DNA of 64,000 nt from Rheinheimera sp. A13L (GTDB lineage: Bacteria > Pseudomonadota > Gammaproteobacteria > Enterobacterales > Alteromonadaceae), in contig NZ_AFHI01000013.1 of NCBI RefSeq assembly GCF_000217935.1, positions 1 through 64,000 on the forward strand, given 5' to 3'. Below, in pieces: positions 26,701-31,854 of this stretch (positions are counted from its first letter, which is position 1; every line of letters starts with the position of its first letter). The notes beneath the pieces were generated by a model. It was not told the DNA's origin and ran no database searches. It saw only the letters and a program-made list of their open reading frames with translations. The translations under genes and the position numbers were made by a program.

Positions 26701-29560
26701 TGGCTGTCAGCGAATCGCCGCCGATCAGGAAAAAATCATCTGTAACCCCAAACTGATCTGACCCCAGTACTTGTTGCCAAATAGCTAAAACCAGCTGTTC
26801 AGTTGGATCTTTGGGTACAGCACCCACATGCTGTTGCCATTCAGGCTCAGGCAAACGTTGTCTGTCTATTTTACCGTTGGTGTTTAAAGGGAAAGACTGC
26901 AAGCCGACAAAATAATGCGGCAGCATGTAACCCGGTAAAAGTTCAGCCAGCCGGGCTTTCAGACTCTTATCATCAATAGGGGCCAGCGCCTGATAATAAG
27001 CCACCAAACGCTTCAACTGGTTTCGTTCTTTCACCAAAACCAGAGACTGACCAATTTCTTCTATAGTGGATAAAGCCGCTTCGATTTCACCCAGCTCTAC
27101 CCTGAAGCCCTGAATTTTGACCTGAAAATCATTGCGCCCTAAATACTTCAGACTGCCTTGTGTTGTCAGCTTGACCAGATCGCCGGTTTTATAAAGCCGG
27201 CCAAAACCTTGTTGTTTTTCAGCGTCAGTGACAAAAGGGTTGGCTAAAAAGCTGCCCGCTGTTTGCTCAGGCTTGTTCAGATAACCCCGGGCCAGGCCGA
27301 CACCTGACACATACAATTCTCCGGTCTCGCCGTCCGAAACCTGTTGCATGGCTTCATCCAGCACATAGGAGCGCATATTGGGCAAGGCATAACCAATGTC
27401 GTTGATATCCTCTGTGTCTGCTCTTTTGCCTGTCACATAAATACTGGCCTCAGTAGGGCCATAGTAGTTGTACAAGGCAAAACGTTCTGCAAAATAACGA
27501 CCGACCGTTTGATCACAAGGTTCGCCGGCAAAAATAATGCAATTTAACGCCGGGTAATTGACTCTGGGCACTATGGCCAGTACAGCAGGGGGCAGATAGA
27601 CCAGATTGATCTGCTGTTGATTCAGGTAAAGCGACAAGCCGTGTGCATCTTGTCTGATGTCGTTTTGCAGCAGATGTAATTCGTTGCCATAAAGCAAAGT
27701 GGCAAAAATTTCTGAGACTGAAACATCAAACACAAAATTGGTAAAAGCAGCGATACGATAACCCGGCACGCCATAGAGCTCTTTGAGCGCATAGATAGTG
27801 TTGAGCGCACTACGATGCTCCACCATTACGCCTTTAGGAGCGCCTGTAGTGCCGGATGTATAAAGAATATAAGCCAGACTTTCTGCTGATTGTGGCAAAG
27901 GCAGTGCTGTACTTTGACCTTCTGGTCGTTGTTGTAATAAATCTTCGATACATAACAAGCTGGCGCTACTGGCCGGGCATTTATGTCGCACACTGTACTG
28001 ACTGATCAGCAAAGGTGCCTGGCAATCTTTCAGTATGTAATCAATGCGCTGCTCTGGAAAATCCGGGTCCACCGGCACATAACAGCCGCCACTTTTCAGT
28101 ACAGCAAGCATAGCAACAACGCCATACCAGCTGCGCTCCAGCATAATGACCACAGGAGTTTCCAGTGGCATAACGCTTTGTTCTGTATCAAAATAATGCT
28201 GGCGGATCAGCGTTGCCAGTTGATCGGTTAATTGGTCCAGCTGCTGATAGCTGAGTTTTTTATCACCTGCCACTAAAGCCGTTGTGGTCGGATACAAAGC
28301 TGCTGTGTGCTGAAATACCTGATGGATACAGGCTGTCGCTGTTGCACTGCTCTCTTGCAACTGAAGTTGTAATGCATCCAGATAACGGGCCATGTTTTGT
28401 TGTAACCACAGCGCTTCTTCATCCGATAAATGCAGGTTGTTGTAGGTAAATCTGAATAACCAGTGGTGGTTGTCACTGCGATCAAATTGCAGTGACAGAT
28501 CATAGTCATCCGCTGTATTCCAGGGCATAGGTAAGGGAGTGATCGCCAGATCATCAGCGTCCAAAGCCACTTCGGTCAAAGACGCTTCAGCAAAGTCGAG
28601 ATTCAGGCAACGGGTTGTGCCTGTTAACTGCTGCTGATCATAAATAATGTCGTAAAAACTTAAAGCACTGTGCTGCTGTGCAAGGAGATATTGCTTGCTT
28701 AATGACTGCAGCAACTGCTGCATAGAACCACCGCGTAAATCGCAGCACAAGGGCAGGGCAGTTAAACGGGATGGACTATCACAAAGGTTCAGTTTACGGG
28801 CGGACAACACCAGCCTGGATTGGCCAATGAGCAAGGCCAGACTGGTGGAATAAGCCGCTGCCAGCAACTGATAACTGTCCAGCTCAAGCTGTTGAGCTAT
28901 GTTATTTGCCAAAGTCACACGTTCAGAATTCCAGGAAAACTGCTGTGACTGGTAACGAGCTGCGTCGACTTGTTTCACTGGCAGTGGTGTAAACAGTGGC
29001 ATGTTTTTGAGCTGCTCACGCCAGTAACTGCGTGAGGACTCAAGCTCTTGGTCGTTCGTCTGGACTTGGACTGGCTCGGCCAGCTCTTGCTGATCTGCAT
29101 TGATCAGAAAACCCCTGTCTTTGCTGTAGCTCCATATCTGTTGCATCAGCTGTTCGGCCAGGCCGTTATTCATTTCCAGATGGAAGGTGTTGATCACAAA
29201 GTAGTAGCAGGAATCGGAATACTGGATCAGGAACAAGTGAGGTTGGGCTGGTGAAGATAAGTCGTAAGGGCGGTTCACCAATTGCTTGATAAAATCATAA
29301 ATACAGGAGTTTTGATCATCGAATTTAAGCAGTTCTACGTAGTTTTCTGCGGTGATTTCACTTTGGTCTGTGCGATAGGCATAGTCAATACCAAGACGGT
29401 CGCTCATATTTTGCTGTAAATAACAATAACAAGCCTGCAGAAACTGATCTACATCAAGCAGACCCGAAATTTCAAAAACGAGCGTGGCGTTATTACGTTG
29501 TTCAATCGGACTAACAAACCATTGAAAAAACAATTCCTCAGTACTACTGTTTAAAGCCAT
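11759..29560 (-). CDS. Nonribosomal peptide synthetase, modules 1-5 (C*AT-CAT-CA(MT)T-CAT-E-CAT)
   Basis: This 5933-aa initiating synthetase has, by approximate residue: a C-like domain 1-400 whose HHxxxDG is degenerate (FHLEMNNG ~128); A1 (~571), T1 (GGDS ~948); C (HHLISDG ~1133), A2 (~1578), T2 (~1968); C (HHSIEDG ~2161), A3 (~2623) carrying an N-methyltransferase insertion (~2925-3290, SAM motif LEIGSGAGLL ~2986), T3 (~3393); C (HHIAFDG ~3571), A4 (~4041), T4 (GGDS ~4416), E (HHLLIDVVSW ~4601); C (HHSISDG ~5043, D-accepting type), A5 (~5509), T5 (~5883). Hand-read codes: A1 DVSYIAYIY (unassigned), A2 DFWNIGMVH (canonical Thr), A3 DAWTIAAVC (Phe), A4 DLTKMGEVG (Asn), A5 DAFFYGQVC (unassigned, perhaps hydrophobic). 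Predicted product: X1-Thr-N-Me-Phe-D-Asn-X5, handed to the next protein. In A5 the core motif ends PKA instead of PKG. GGGAAGA precedes the ATG by six bases. The domain order is certain; substrate calls are good for modules 2-4 and open for 1 and 5. Confidence 0.96.
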   Translation of the reverse strand: MALNSSTEELFFQWFVSPIEQRNNATLVFEISGLLDVDQFLQACYCYLQQNMSDRLGIDYAYRTDQSEITAENYVELLKFDDQNSCIYDFIKQLVNRPYDLSSPAQPHLFLIQYSDSCYYFVINTFHLEMNNGLAEQLMQQIWSYSKDRGFLINADQQELAEPVQVQTNDQELESSRSYWREQLKNMPLFTPLPVKQVDAARYQSQQFSWNSERVTLANNIAQQLELDSYQLLAAAYSTSLALLIGQSRLVLSARKLNLCDSPSRLTALPLCCDLRGGSMQQLLQSLSKQYLLAQQHSALSFYDIIYDQQQLTGTTRCLNLDFAEASLTEVALDADDLAITPLPMPWNTADDYDLSLQFDRSDNHHWLFRFTYNNLHLSDEEALWLQQNMARYLDALQLQLQESSATATACIHQVFQHTAALYPTTTALVAGDKKLSYQQLDQLTDQLATLIRQHYFDTEQSVMPLETPVVIMLERSWYGVVAMLAVLKSGGCYVPVDPDFPEQRIDYILKDCQAPLLISQYSVRHKCPASSASLLCIEDLLQQRPEGQSTALPLPQSAESLAYILYTSGTTGAPKGVMVEHRSALNTIYALKELYGVPGYRIAAFTNFVFDVSVSEIFATLLYGNELHLLQNDIRQDAHGLSLYLNQQQINLVYLPPAVLAIVPRVNYPALNCIIFAGEPCDQTVGRYFAERFALYNYYGPTEASIYVTGKRADTEDINDIGYALPNMRSYVLDEAMQQVSDGETGELYVSGVGLARGYLNKPEQTAGSFLANPFVTDAEKQQGFGRLYKTGDLVKLTTQGSLKYLGRNDFQVKIQGFRVELGEIEAALSTIEEIGQSLVLVKERNQLKRLVAYYQALAPIDDKSLKARLAELLPGYMLPHYFVGLQSFPLNTNGKIDRQRLPEPEWQQHVGAVPKDPTEQLVLAIWQQVLGSDQFGVTDDFFLIGGDSLTAMKVVLLLQQQQLDCSTKLLYQHNTVRKLAPQLRSLQRQSQQLIASDSTELNEMQRLILNHQLITSPVLYNENITIDFQGMALTEQQLSQALARFIKHHALLRMKVLEDYQHFVVAAALEQGPQLHTEHFSATEFEHKYKASLKHWVNLPFSLLQGPLYRFVLFYRDEKPVKLAFIHHHLISDGDAMYNLFVPQLYALLKDGNTSLAPYPAQVARPLPMTDLSELIQGMHRVDLFNSRPAVDCQGDYLCSSFSEAQTRQLESLARQHNVSLYAVLQSLLAVLIWKFSGQQQMSIGGVKSLRGPDAEAVYGNFLANDISNCQVNATEPFIELVKQRFADIQQSLDQIIPYQHLLELLRQQSGLDEKLPGIYMTLEPKAKVQLLWQVTQNDTLPHSVKYPLYFEFDHQKQLLVRLEYRSAMYSKTQAQQLTTALQLLAEQCLQHPETKIHQLKVMPAQQIQQLLHPPLPEQSMQQEQTLVQLFERSVQQFPTHVALNFGDEAWTYQQLDHKANQLAHLIRQQIDVKADTLIALLLPRSLDTVLAILAVLKAGAAYVPIDISYPADRVSFILEDTKATLLLTWQNYSDLSGEFSGQKLFLDQNSGQQQDTEAPDVSIDPHQLAYVIYTSGSTGKPKGVLLEHQNVCRLLSATETDYQFNQQDVWCLFHSYVFDFSVWEIWGALAYGGRLFVPTKEQAQDTEAFVALCQQQQLTVLNQTPSAFYNFSDRALLLPRIHSLRYVIFGGEALNLNQLTAWFGYYGDQQPLLVNMYGITETTVHVTYKVLQQQDISDQSTIGKPLNDLQAYVLDEYLQPVPVGVSAELYISGAGLARGYLNRPELTQERFIPNPYARPGHEFLYKSGDLVCLTAQGELDYIGRIDTQVKIRGYRIELGEIEAALSAYPTVRQSLVIAKETQNSKVLVAYYLADSALDQNQLSAALASQLPPHMVPVHYIHVEEFKLTVNGKLDKKALPQPDFSSQDYSAPQNELEQQACLIWQQVLGVEKVGMQDDFFRLGGDSITSIRVVARLKDLRLDISVRDIFEHRTLSALFRHTGKYSSHQTSYQAFELVDPALLSQLPVDASALEDAYPATWLQQGMFVESDKNQQVYHNIEVNHIPAVFEMQTFVSIWQQLMQKHELLRASYLKQDGLGYLTLIHKAVSCEDKVVFYPQYAEAYQQELATPLPIDNPGLFRLAIVPQPDSFQLLFTSHHSIEDGWSVASLLSEFIQAYMHQQLVQKDHQLLFAHYVKQETEALNDQAHSRFWQNYLADYSMPTVQFTEQAQQSDSPLLLESALALDPELSQALSQLAFQQSVSVDTVYLSAYLYLLSVFFNQDDITLGLVVNNRLELDGGDQLFGLHLNTIPLRLKLADSANLLKETHQQRLKLLRHKIYPYGKIKADLLLQQDIYQAAFNYIHFYQKHATLEKTGSELVDVLAITNIPLALVVSRQDDSFEIAFQGHSAFIDQSYLQLMTEHYLFYLQQLAKQQHIDQRLTLAHQQQVLVEHNQTESTVEQKDLLQWWYQSATQHALDCAVSDPKTSLSYQQLNTESNQLAHHLQQLLPAVSAREPAPLVAIMVERSTEMLVAILAVLKAGAAYVPVDPAYPEQRIRYMLQDCEARLVLTQRHVLNSANPLSGLDLAVYCIDEQQHLKAAATDLPLPDDLNRLVNVIYTSGTTGKPKGVMINQAAVVNLAAAQHQLLQMVKEDKVLQFASFSFDAATWEIFATLLQGATLVICPNSYKENVGALVSLLEQQKISIATLPPALLNLMEAALLPKLRLLIVAGEATPLATMQRWSEGRSLINAYGPTETTVCTSLHYYQQGDLASTIGRPLPNLKCYVLDAHLQPVPCGVPGELYVSGAGVAAGYLHQPELSNQRFIANPYGKGLDPSQQRLYRTGDSVRRLLNGELDYLGRVDHQVKIRGNRVELAEIEAVLTEFPAVKQATAVIRERDGQAYIAAYFTAMSLGQSTDLSLVADWNKIYDSEYGKKSAEDFNPADFDGWNSSFDGKPIALPAMQEWRDSTLERILQLKPKRILEIGSGAGLLFYPLLPHCEYYFATDFSAQAVAKLRFGATVLKVEHKTRFALCDAASILQAVEGYQPDLIIINSVIQYFPSADYLLDVVQQAMSLLNGQGQLFIGDVRDARLLDILHYDIQKHLHPNAPFPALVEATKQARVQDKELLVSPDFFLTFAQKHQQGAIELPVDLLIKKGQYSNEMLDYRYDVIVDFSAGEASPPLAQAQIETEFHFSANLAVEHCCQQNLQSFVIRNYPNSRVYQSYIEFHNLPGKLAANQVLSYQHLAEIATRHGYQFKASVQPDDPALLSLIFSRSDQRLFSSQLVSARPRSLTYAVREPFMPLDTKALRSYLEQRLPAFMLPNVLVQLEAMPLTPNGKVDRKALPEPEQDQRNYVAPRNELEQALCLIWQDILGITRVGVQDDFFQLGGNSILAISLSHRISTVLQREVSLATLFRHKTIAQLTEHGLSKQAVLIQPATVTEKPLSFAQNRLWFLQQYEQDSSAYHIPLLLKLSSHETDWLAVALHAILERHQVLRSVYQAFDEKTELQLRDAGSLCIEHHHCALPALDQWLKHHISLPFDLTEQLPLRASLIHTEQEQYLLLVIHHIAFDGWSVDLLLNELSLYQQHLVSAQPLHLPELPVQYSDFAIWQRQFLAVDELERQLDYWQQQLQGFEPLQLPESMPRPKAFDYKGSNLQLTLENDLSLQLKKLARQQQISLNSLLLAAFNLLLSKYCNQQDIVIGCPVANRHYQGTESLIGFFVNALAIRNQIDPEQPFSAFALAVHQGLVAAQGHQDVPFELIVDRMQVERDSSRHPIFQVMFSVQSFGQTEQHWCQLQSVDQLYPVAKHDLTCFVTEHQHHLTLELNYASSLFSADFIAQMAESFKSILLQLLQQPDAKLTGFEVISQAQRHWLLYDNNQHQQQLPLSHLSEYWRHSVAQQPTATALRCNGIKLSYQQLDQLSDQLAGYIHQQQYLSERPVIALVLDRSIELFISLLASIKLGAAYLPIDSSTPSERIAFLLEDSQADLVISSETLRHLIPQQLLVLDLNQLELSDVQAAAPVFKLSPQDPAYIIYTSGTTGLPKGVLIKQSSVVNYITNVANSSMTPGAVVDFSSSMAFDLSVTTTLAPLMLGNEIVIFTETLKDLDAYRQHLISEQITFAKLVPSLAEQVFLEEHRIHLNCLMVGGEKLKAQQKALLLQHCDRLLDEYGPTETTVGACLADVALDQGIGRAYANYKLYVLNPEQKPVPVGVWGELYIAGHGVALGYLNRPELTAERFIANPFDQSEDYQQLYRTGDTVRWLPEGELEYLARNDSQVKLRGYRIECGEVEAAVEQLEQVQQSVVVLKQVGQQQALVAYYVAAEQLDEDLLRDRVAGFLPDYMQPAYYQWLSALPLTHNGKLDHKQLPDPVILQQKFEQAEDPLEQQLLSIWQPLLAVEQLGVNDDFFRSGGDSILSIQLVSRLRKAGLSLSVKDLFEHRTVRSLARHLQSATTERPGVQPGLAQGQFGLLPIQQGFFRQLEQGLIQQPHHWNQSFFIKVPGLDPQQLQKAWTALIQHHDILRCVFVSDQGQWQHNYSAQQGSEVTLIDARTLDETQLAQELNKLQQSLNIQTGPLYSVAYLIDAEQQGRIFVCCHHLLIDVVSWRIVLEDLYALYQGKPVAQSTSSYQQWVSYLHSYPTVFAEESSYWQHLAQQQVDYTALVTVQPEANKSQHRIEFSAELTHKLLKQAHKAYDTEINDLLLTALAKALQQLFSVQAVSVTLEGHGRQPQDNQLDLSHSIGWFTSQHPVHLQAADEPGLAIRQVKQQLRQVPNKGLGFGAFAGQLQLDLPAVQFNYLGVLSADHHDEWLLQLDELSCGIAPCNQQSWLLDINGAVEQGLLFFDVKSALSEQQSQEFSQLFKQQLTALTEHCAALPDAGPRQKTPADFGVPLTLDYYDQLMKQHQLDAIYAATSLQKGFLSHALMHPDDDAYRVQFVIDYMQQLDVDLYRQAWQLVVQRFPVLRTSFDWAQQPVQLIHSSAQPELVLLNYSQSDHADQLLQELQQQDRQRAFDLQKPCLLRLYLVKLSEDHYCLLRSEHHSISDGWSGPQLMKTLHSYYQTLLSGNKPTITVQQSYLQAQGYYQYHRQSCQAYWQQQLVDMTTVNDLSPLFDEPLKRQATEQHIVTDAGQVFCQTSVSALAVLTQQHGITLSTLLQFVWHKLIASYTFATQTIAGTTVSGRALPVEGIEESVGLYINTLPLLVNWDNSNTVLQQLQQISKAINSMNHFSFADLAELQRGRGSLFQSILVFENYPSAGEQQDIQYQYREAFEKVNYPLVLVAYQQGDSLHFGLKYDATHLSGHRANELLSQLNLLLAALPQALLRPHSELGIGQSTPAAWCLEGPKRALPAPDIIHWFEQTAGRYPDQNAIYCDGNYLSYRQLDQLSDQLACMLQTQLHSQPDAVIALCLHKSAEMIIAMLAVLKAGAAYLPLAPDAPIERTLFMLKDSKALLVLTGEDNHSSVAAFSPCPTMALDLRQMQSEAEQADKPSWTVDSHQLAYLIYTSGTTGQPKAVMTEHQGLMNISQSQQLLLAHKPGDKVLQFSNYVFDASVFEIFPVLTSGACLYLLPQQLQNDVTGLVDYLCTHQIITAFISTAVIKHLYGLERTKVKQLYTGGESLEGLQHLPPCTLWNQYGPTEASVCVLQSQVLDHKNIAIGRPVQNMRAYLLDHWGLPALPGAIAELCLSGIGLARGYLGAAELSARKFRANPYSSEPGFERLYHSGDLVRLGTDGQLYYLGRRDQQLKIRGYRVELGEIEQAILQHPAVDQVLVMQRQQDEQLLLVAYYLSRQQVDDKALQQHLKTLLPDYMQPQAWVLLEKMPLAASGKIDRNALPDATFVTGSVKASTETERKIAQLWQQSLGVSEPGIEDDFYQLGGDSILAISLSQQIASAFACPLSVSDFIRAKTIAALAQIIDQHLLQQNSFDSGEI

Positions 29561-29692
29561 GTGATGTCTTCCCGTTAATTGAAATGGTTCATAAAGGCTG
29601 TACCATAAATGGTTGAGACAAGGAAAAAGCCTTTTTAATTAGTTTCTGTTTTGGTACATGTTAACTTCTGTTTTGATGATAATCTATTGCAT

Positions 29693-29717
29693 GAATGTTT
29701 CACATAGGTGAACATTC
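29693..29717. promoter_or_regulatory. Inverted repeat, candidate operator
   Basis: GAATGTT and AACATTC form perfect 7-base outer arms, and TTCAC-ATAG-GTGAA forms an inner palindrome offset by one base. It lies about 135 bases upstream of the NRPS start codon, where a -35 region could fall. This is the pattern of a dimeric regulator site; the regulator is not in the window. Confidence 0.45.
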
Positions 29718-29794
29718 TCTGTTTCTGGCACAAAGTGTTATACGGATATGGGTGATTATCCGACCCTTTTAGTACCAGGTTGGGCTAGCTGTTT

Positions 29795-29818
29795 GTGACA
29801 TTGACACAAGGTTGTCAC
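29795..29818. promoter_or_regulatory. GTGACA-N12-TGTCAC inverted repeat
   Basis: Two 6-base half sites, GTGACA (29795-29800) and TGTCAC (29813-29818), face each other across 12 bases, with a third TGACA-like half site between them. They lie about 95 bases upstream of the putative -10 of the DUF697 gene. A regulator site is possible; chance cannot be excluded for arms this short. Confidence 0.3.
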
Positions 29819-29985
29819 TATTTCACTCCATCTTAGTACAGCCTGATGGCTTGATGTCACAGGGTGAAAAAAAAATCACAAAAAGTTCATAAATTAATCG
29901 CTAGAGAGTGTATATTAGTTAAGCAGTCAGTAGAACTCTTTGTTTCATTTAAGTTTTTAAGCTTACTACTACGAGGGAGATCAAG

Positions 29986-30543
29986 ATGACAAACGCAAAA
30001 ACAGCTACACCTGATACAGCCGAGACGCCGCTGAAAACCGGAGCTGAAGCTGAACAAAAGGTGCAGACTGAACAGGCAGTAGTTGAAGATAAATCAGCTG
30101 AAGCCGAAGAGTTAATCCGCAAACATAGTTATGCAGCGGCGGGCGTAGGTTTAATTCCTATTCCATGGGTAGATTTTATTGGTTTAACCGCCATTCAAAT
30201 CAAAATGCTGCACCAGCTATCTGAGACTTATAAAATTGAGTTCTCTGAAGATCGTGGTAAGGCAATCATAGGTTCTTTAATCAGCGGTTTCCTGCCCGTT
30301 GCTATAGCACAACCTGTAGCTAGTTTTATTAAAGCAATCCCTTTAATTGGCCAGACCACAGGTGCCATTACTATGTCTATTTTAGGTGGTTCAACAACCT
30401 ATGCTATTGGCCGGGTGTTTAACCAACATTTTGCATCTGGTGGTACTTTTCTGGATTTGGACCCATCCAAGGTAAAGGCTTACTTTAAGGAACAGTTTGA
30501 AGTAGGCAGAAAAGTCACTCAGGCAGCAAAAAAAGAGACCTAA
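29986..30543 (+). CDS. DUF697/YcjF-like membrane-associated protein
   Basis: A 185-aa protein with a charged, low-complexity N-terminus (about residues 1-45, Ala/Glu/Thr rich) followed by a DUF697-type hydrophobic domain. Recognisable stretches are the IPIPWVDF motif near residue 58 and two Gly/Ala-rich hydrophobic segments around 95-125 and 125-145, ending in a Lys-rich tail. Family members are small inner-membrane proteins, often next to GTPases; their role is unknown. AGGGAG lies eight bases before the ATG. A terminator-like hairpin follows the gene, so it is probably a separate transcription unit from the exporter cassette. It is divergent from the NRPS operon. Confidence 0.75.
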   Translation: MTNAKTATPDTAETPLKTGAEAEQKVQTEQAVVEDKSAEAEELIRKHSYAAAGVGLIPIPWVDFIGLTAIQIKMLHQLSETYKIEFSEDRGKAIIGSLISGFLPVAIAQPVASFIKAIPLIGQTTGAITMSILGGSTTYAIGRVFNQHFASGGTFLDLDPSKVKAYFKEQFEVGRKVTQAAKKET

Positions 30544-30572
30544 TAGCTTTTTTACGTCTTTAATTAAACCCG

Positions 30573-30621
30573 GACAAAGCTTAGTCGCTACCTCAGGCTC
30601 TTCGCTTTGTCTTGTTTATTT
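30573..30621 (+). terminator. Hairpin terminator after the DUF697 gene
   Basis: GACAAAGC (30573-30580) and GCTTTGTC (30604-30611) form a perfect 8-base stem, followed by TTGTTTATTT. The loop of 23 bases is long, so termination may be partial. Confidence 0.5.
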
Positions 30622-30723
30622 CTGATGAAGCAATAAAAACAGCTGCTGTTCTATTTTTAGGCCTGTCCGTTGTTTCTCTGTATTCATCATTGATTTAGTC
30701 AATCGGGCTTGTGGACAAACAAG

Positions 30724-31806
30724 ATGGCAAAACTAAACTTTTTCTACGCAGCAACAGTGGGGGCCAGCGCCTTTTTAAGCTTACCCTTAACAGCTCAGAC
30801 TATAGATATCGATTATCTGAAAACAACAAATCCAGAGTTATACCAGCAGTTAATGGCAGTAGAGTTATGTCGTAAAGAACCAAAAAACAGCTCCTGTCAG
30901 GCTAGCGTGCCGGAAAAAACTGCAGCCGTGGTTACCGAACCTCCACCGAAAGCAGCACCAGAAGCTGCCAGACCTGCGGGCAAATGGTGGTATGACAGCG
31001 CTTATGATCAGGATGGTCCTGATGATCAGTGGCAACATGCAGTTCAAGTGACAGTTGATCTGGAAGAGATGAGCGGAAATCTTGATGGCGAGCAATTCCA
31101 TGTCGAAGTAGATTACTTTTCCCGCATCAACACCTGGACTAACTACCTGACGCTGATTTACGAAAAAGATGACGTCAAACAGTCAGGTGTTGTGGCGCTG
31201 GACAAAAAACATTACGCCTTTAACTACGGTGGCCGCTACGATTTTAACCAGACCTGGTTTGGACAAGGCGGCTACATCATCGAACAAGATACCAGCCAGT
31301 CATTGGACAGTCAGCAAGTGGTCTATGCAGGTGGCGGTATCCATATCCTCGATACGGACAAAGTGAATCTGAGCACCATGCTGGCTTTGGGTAAACAGCA
31401 TGACAAATTTATCAACGCAGAAGCTGTGGGCATTGATTCACTGGATTATTCAGTCGCTTATTTTGTCGAGCAGCTGTCATGGCATATCAGCCAATCCATC
31501 AGCATTAATCAGAGCGTCAGCTGGCTGCATAGCTTAGAGTCGCTACCTGATTTAGGGCCGTCAATGACCAGTGGCGGCACAGCGAATCCTTCGTGCATCA
31601 GCCCTATAGTTGCAGGTTCAGATTATTGTGTTGTTGGAAGCGGCAGTAAATCTAAGCTTGAATTCACTCTTGGGCTTGAGTACCAAATTAATGCTTATAT
31701 TTCACTGCTTTATAATTTCAGTTACGAAAAAGACAACATGCCTTGGGCAGGTGTGGAGGGGACAGATAAAAGCAATAGTCTGAGTGTCAGAGCGCGCTTC
31801 CAGTAA
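30724..31806 (+). CDS. Outer-membrane beta-barrel protein, DUF481 (YdiY-like)
   Basis: A 360-aa exported protein. I start it at ATG 30724, because the longer reading begins with TTG and the ATG directly opens a signal peptide (hydrophobic core AATVGASAFLSLPL, cleavage after LTA). A Pro/Ala-rich linker around residues 65-90 is followed by alternating beta-strand sequence ending in the aromatic C-terminus SVRARFQ, typical of outer-membrane barrels. The strand pattern resembles the DUF481 family (salt-induced outer-membrane protein). Two Cys pairs (CRKEPKNSSC near 50, CISPIVAGSDYC near 295) suggest disulfides. It is the first gene of the exporter/SPFH/receptor cassette and could form its outer-membrane component. 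That role is inference: DUF481 proteins are not known export channels. Confidence 0.75.
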   Translation: MAKLNFFYAATVGASAFLSLPLTAQTIDIDYLKTTNPELYQQLMAVELCRKEPKNSSCQASVPEKTAAVVTEPPPKAAPEAARPAGKWWYDSAYDQDGPDDQWQHAVQVTVDLEEMSGNLDGEQFHVEVDYFSRINTWTNYLTLIYEKDDVKQSGVVALDKKHYAFNYGGRYDFNQTWFGQGGYIIEQDTSQSLDSQQVVYAGGGIHILDTDKVNLSTMLALGKQHDKFINAEAVGIDSLDYSVAYFVEQLSWHISQSISINQSVSWLHSLESLPDLGPSMTSGGTANPSCISPIVAGSDYCVVGSGSKSKLEFTLGLEYQINAYISLLYNFSYEKDNMPWAGVEGTDKSNSLSVRARFQ

Positions 31807-31854
31807 CTGAAGTATCGACAGTGGATAAGAGAGACGTCATGGATATAATAAAAA

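Larger units (their letters stand above)
29561..29985. promoter_or_regulatory. Divergent regulatory region between the NRPS operon and the DUF697/export side
   Basis: I see no gene in this 425-bp AT-rich interval. It must hold the promoter of the NRPS operon (leftward) and of the DUF697 gene (rightward). For the rightward gene, TATATT at 29911-29916 is a plausible -10 with a weak TTCATA-like -35, and AGGGAG precedes the ATG at 29986. For the leftward gene only the ribosome binding site (GGGAAGA) is clear. Two inverted repeats are listed separately. A weaker AAAGGCT/AGCCTTT pair near 29597-29635 lies in the probable NRPS leader. Confidence 0.6.

Noticed and set aside
29597-29635. Rho-independent terminator in the divergent region
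   Set aside because: AAAGGCT/AGCCTTT arms exist, but the loop is about 24 bases and no gene ends before it; at most a weak attenuator in the NRPS leader.
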